A DNA stretch of 49,687 nt. It comes from Spirochaetota bacterium. GTDB lineage: Bacteria; Spirochaetota; Spirochaetia; Treponematales; Treponemataceae. The DNA is taken from positions 1 to 49,687 of the forward strand of contig JAEWMY010000010.1 in the NCBI GenBank assembly GCA_023393015.1. The letters are read 5' to 3'. Shown here in pieces: positions 48,612 to 49,687 of the stretch; position 1 is the first letter of the stretch; every line of letters starts with the position of its first letter. The notes under the pieces were generated by a model. The model saw nothing but the letters and a program-made list of their open reading frames with translations. It was not told where the DNA came from and ran no database searches. Both the position numbers and the translations under genes were made by a program.

Positions 48612-49501
48612 TAAGCTAGCGATTGACGTGCCAAATCCAGGTTCACATGACAGTATCCGCCCGGGTTTTTCTCGAGATACCGCTGATGATACTCCTCGGC
48701 GACCGTAAAGGAGCCCGCGGCGCTGATCTCGGTGACGATCGGCGCGGAAAACCGGCCGTGATCCGTCATCTCGCGTATCCGCTCGGACACCTCGAGCCGC
48801 TGGCGCTCGCTTACGTAAAAAACGGCTGACCGGTATTGGGTTCCCACGTCGTTACCCTGCCGATTGACGGTTGTCGGGTCGTGCATCCGGAAAAAATGCG
48901 CGAGCAAATCACGAAACGAAACGCGCTCCGGGTCGAAGATGACGCGCACGGTTTCCGCGTGACCGGTCGATCCCGCGCAAACCTTCTCGTATGTCGGGTC
49001 GGCGGTAAAGCCTCCCATGTAACCGACGGCCGTCTCGAGCACGCCGGGCACGAGACGGAAATAGGCCTCGGCTCCCCAGAAACAGCCGGCCGCGAAATAC
49101 GCCGTGCACTCTTCCTCGGGAACGAACCTGAGCGCGGCGGAGTTGATACAGAACCGCGTTCGACCGGGCTCCGGACCGTCGTCAAAGACGTGTCCGAGAT
49201 GCGCGTCCGAGGAGGAACTCCGCACCTCGGTACGAATCATCCCGTGGGATCCGTCCGTTCGGGACACGATACTCGATCCGTGAACGGGCCGGGTAAAACT
49301 GGGCCATCCGCAACCGGCGTCGAATTTATCCTCCGAGGAAAAAAGGAGCTCCCCGGAGATGACGTCGAGGTATATCCCCCGCTCGAAGAGGTTCCAGTAC
49401 TGGTTGTCGAACGGCGGCTCGGTTCCGTTTTCCCTCGTGACGCGATACGCCTCGGGGGAAAGCCGTTTCCTCAGCGCCGCGTCGTCTTCGTTCCTGTTCA
49501 T
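48611..49501 (-). CDS. msrAB: Bifunctional peptide methionine sulfoxide reductase, MsrB-MsrA order
   Basis: Repairs both stereoisomers of oxidised methionine. Residues about 7-135 are MsrB (RLSPEAYRVTRENGTEPPFDNQYW, GCGWPSFTRP, EVRSSSSDAHLGHVFDDGP, catalytic Cys in RFCINSAALRF). Residues about 140-295 are MsrA (YFAAGCFWGAEAYFR with the catalytic Cys, GYMGGFTADPTYEKVCAGSTGHAETVRV, VGTQYRSAVFY, EEYHQRYLEKNPGGYC). The two zinc-binding CxxC pairs of many MsrB enzymes are absent. The order B-A is the reverse of the Neisseria type but occurs in several bacteria. There is no signal peptide, so it is cytoplasmic. GGGGGTGG lies 3 bases before the ATG. Confidence 0.95.
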   Translation of the reverse strand: MNRNEDDAALRKRLSPEAYRVTRENGTEPPFDNQYWNLFERGIYLDVISGELLFSSEDKFDAGCGWPSFTRPVHGSSIVSRTDGSHGMIRTEVRSSSSDAHLGHVFDDGPEPGRTRFCINSAALRFVPEEECTAYFAAGCFWGAEAYFRLVPGVLETAVGYMGGFTADPTYEKVCAGSTGHAETVRVIFDPERVSFRDLLAHFFRMHDPTTVNRQGNDVGTQYRSAVFYVSERQRLEVSERIREMTDHGRFSAPIVTEISAAGSFTVAEEYHQRYLEKNPGGYCHVNLDLARQSLA

Positions 49502-49534
49502 GCGCCACCCCCGTATGATACAATGATACTACAT

Positions 49535-49687
49535 ATGGACGTCGAAATGCTCGCCTTCCGCGCCGAATGCGCGCGACTCACCCGGTCGTTTTTTTTCGAT
49601 CGAGGATACCTCGAAGTTGATACCCCCGCCCTCGCCACCGAGCTCATTCCCGAAACCTGCCTCGAGGTTTTCGCGACGGAGTATCTC
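49535..49687 (+). CDS. epmA: EF-P lysine lysyltransferase (GenX/PoxA), N-terminal fragment
   Basis: 51 residues up to the window end, read directly: MDVEMLAFRAECARLTRSFF, then FDRGYLEVDTPAL and LIPETCLEVFATEYL. This matches the start of the truncated lysyl-tRNA-synthetase-like EpmA/GenX family (RxFFxxRGYLEVDTPxL). A full LysS would have an anticodon-binding domain before this motif, which is absent. EpmA attaches beta-lysine or a relative to elongation factor P. It diverges from msrAB; a TACAAT at 49519-49524 could be its -10 box. Confidence 0.8.
   Translation, partial: MDVEMLAFRAECARLTRSFFFDRGYLEVDTPALATELIPETCLEVFATEYL

Noticed and set aside
48611..49501. Selenocysteine-containing Msr
   Set aside because: Both catalytic positions are ordinary cysteine codons and there is no in-frame TGA.

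Overview
The window is GC-rich, densely packed chromosomal DNA from a Gram-negative-type (diderm) bacterium. Diderm lifestyle is shown by a TonB-dependent outer-membrane receptor, several lipoprotein signal peptides and an extracytoplasmic sugar-type binding protein. The gene mix (asnA, AmmeMemoRadiSam genes, aroF-pheA fusion, MsrB-MsrA fusion, many membrane sensors, a chemoreceptor, ThrE-like exporter, GenX/EpmA) fits a free-living, high-GC spirochaete such as the Treponematales/Rectinema-like group, but this placement is an inference from gene content; there is no rRNA or other phylogenetic marker beyond ffh. No transposase, integrase, CRISPR array, tRNA or rRNA was found. I read 40 protein genes plus a cobalamin riboswitch.

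Layout. 1-2325: cimA (cut by the window edge) and leuA, a 2-keto-acid synthase pair for isoleucine/leucine, with a palindrome lying inside the leuA promoter spacer. 2378-9067: an AAA/DUF4143 ATPase, a membrane histidine kinase, an orphan solute-binding lipoprotein, then a second, paralogous histidine kinase overlapping a response regulator with an HD-GYP c-di-GMP phosphodiesterase. 9071-14003: an overlapping amino-acid operon thrA - aroF/pheA - ilvN. 14182-17570: a soluble CBS/CorC-type protein, a ThrE-like amino-acid exporter and NADP isocitrate dehydrogenase. 17571-18043: 24.9 tandem copies of a 19-bp repeat that begins at the base after the icd stop codon. 18048-22229: asnA with a B12-binding-type radical SAM protein, and a divergent acyltransferase. 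22259-27348: FHA protein, Ser/Thr kinase and histone-H1-like basic protein, downstream of the amrB-amrA-amrS (MEMO, AMMECR1, radical SAM) operon. 27411-30473: AraC regulator, BNR-type lipoprotein, diguanylate cyclase. 30489-35735: malic enzyme, EamA transporter, ndk, gpsA, ffh. 35764-45760: chemoreceptor, sbcD-sbcC-pncB, a class III nucleotide cyclase, a TtcA-like PP-loop protein. 45859-48561: promoter, cobalamin riboswitch, small lipoprotein and BtuB-like receptor. 48611-end: MsrB-MsrA fusion and the start of epmA/genX.

Two regional themes stand out. First, at least twelve, probably thirteen, genes (signalling, repair and metabolic) have a sigma70-type -10 box ending exactly 6 or 7 bases before the ATG, so transcription should start at or within a base or so of the start codon: leaderless mRNAs seem to be a normal mode of expression here, and they fix several start codons. 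Genes inside operons instead carry Shine-Dalgarno sites and overlap by 1-11 bases. Second, signalling is rich: c-di-GMP synthesis (GGDEF with I-site) and degradation (HD-GYP), a cyclic-nucleotide cyclase, two histidine kinases, a chemoreceptor and a Ser/Thr-kinase/FHA module linked to a basic DNA-binding-like protein. The best candidates for something new are that FHA-kinase-H1-like module, the 19-bp tandem array, the twin 20-bp palindromes sitting on two convergent stop codons, and the leaderless promoter class.
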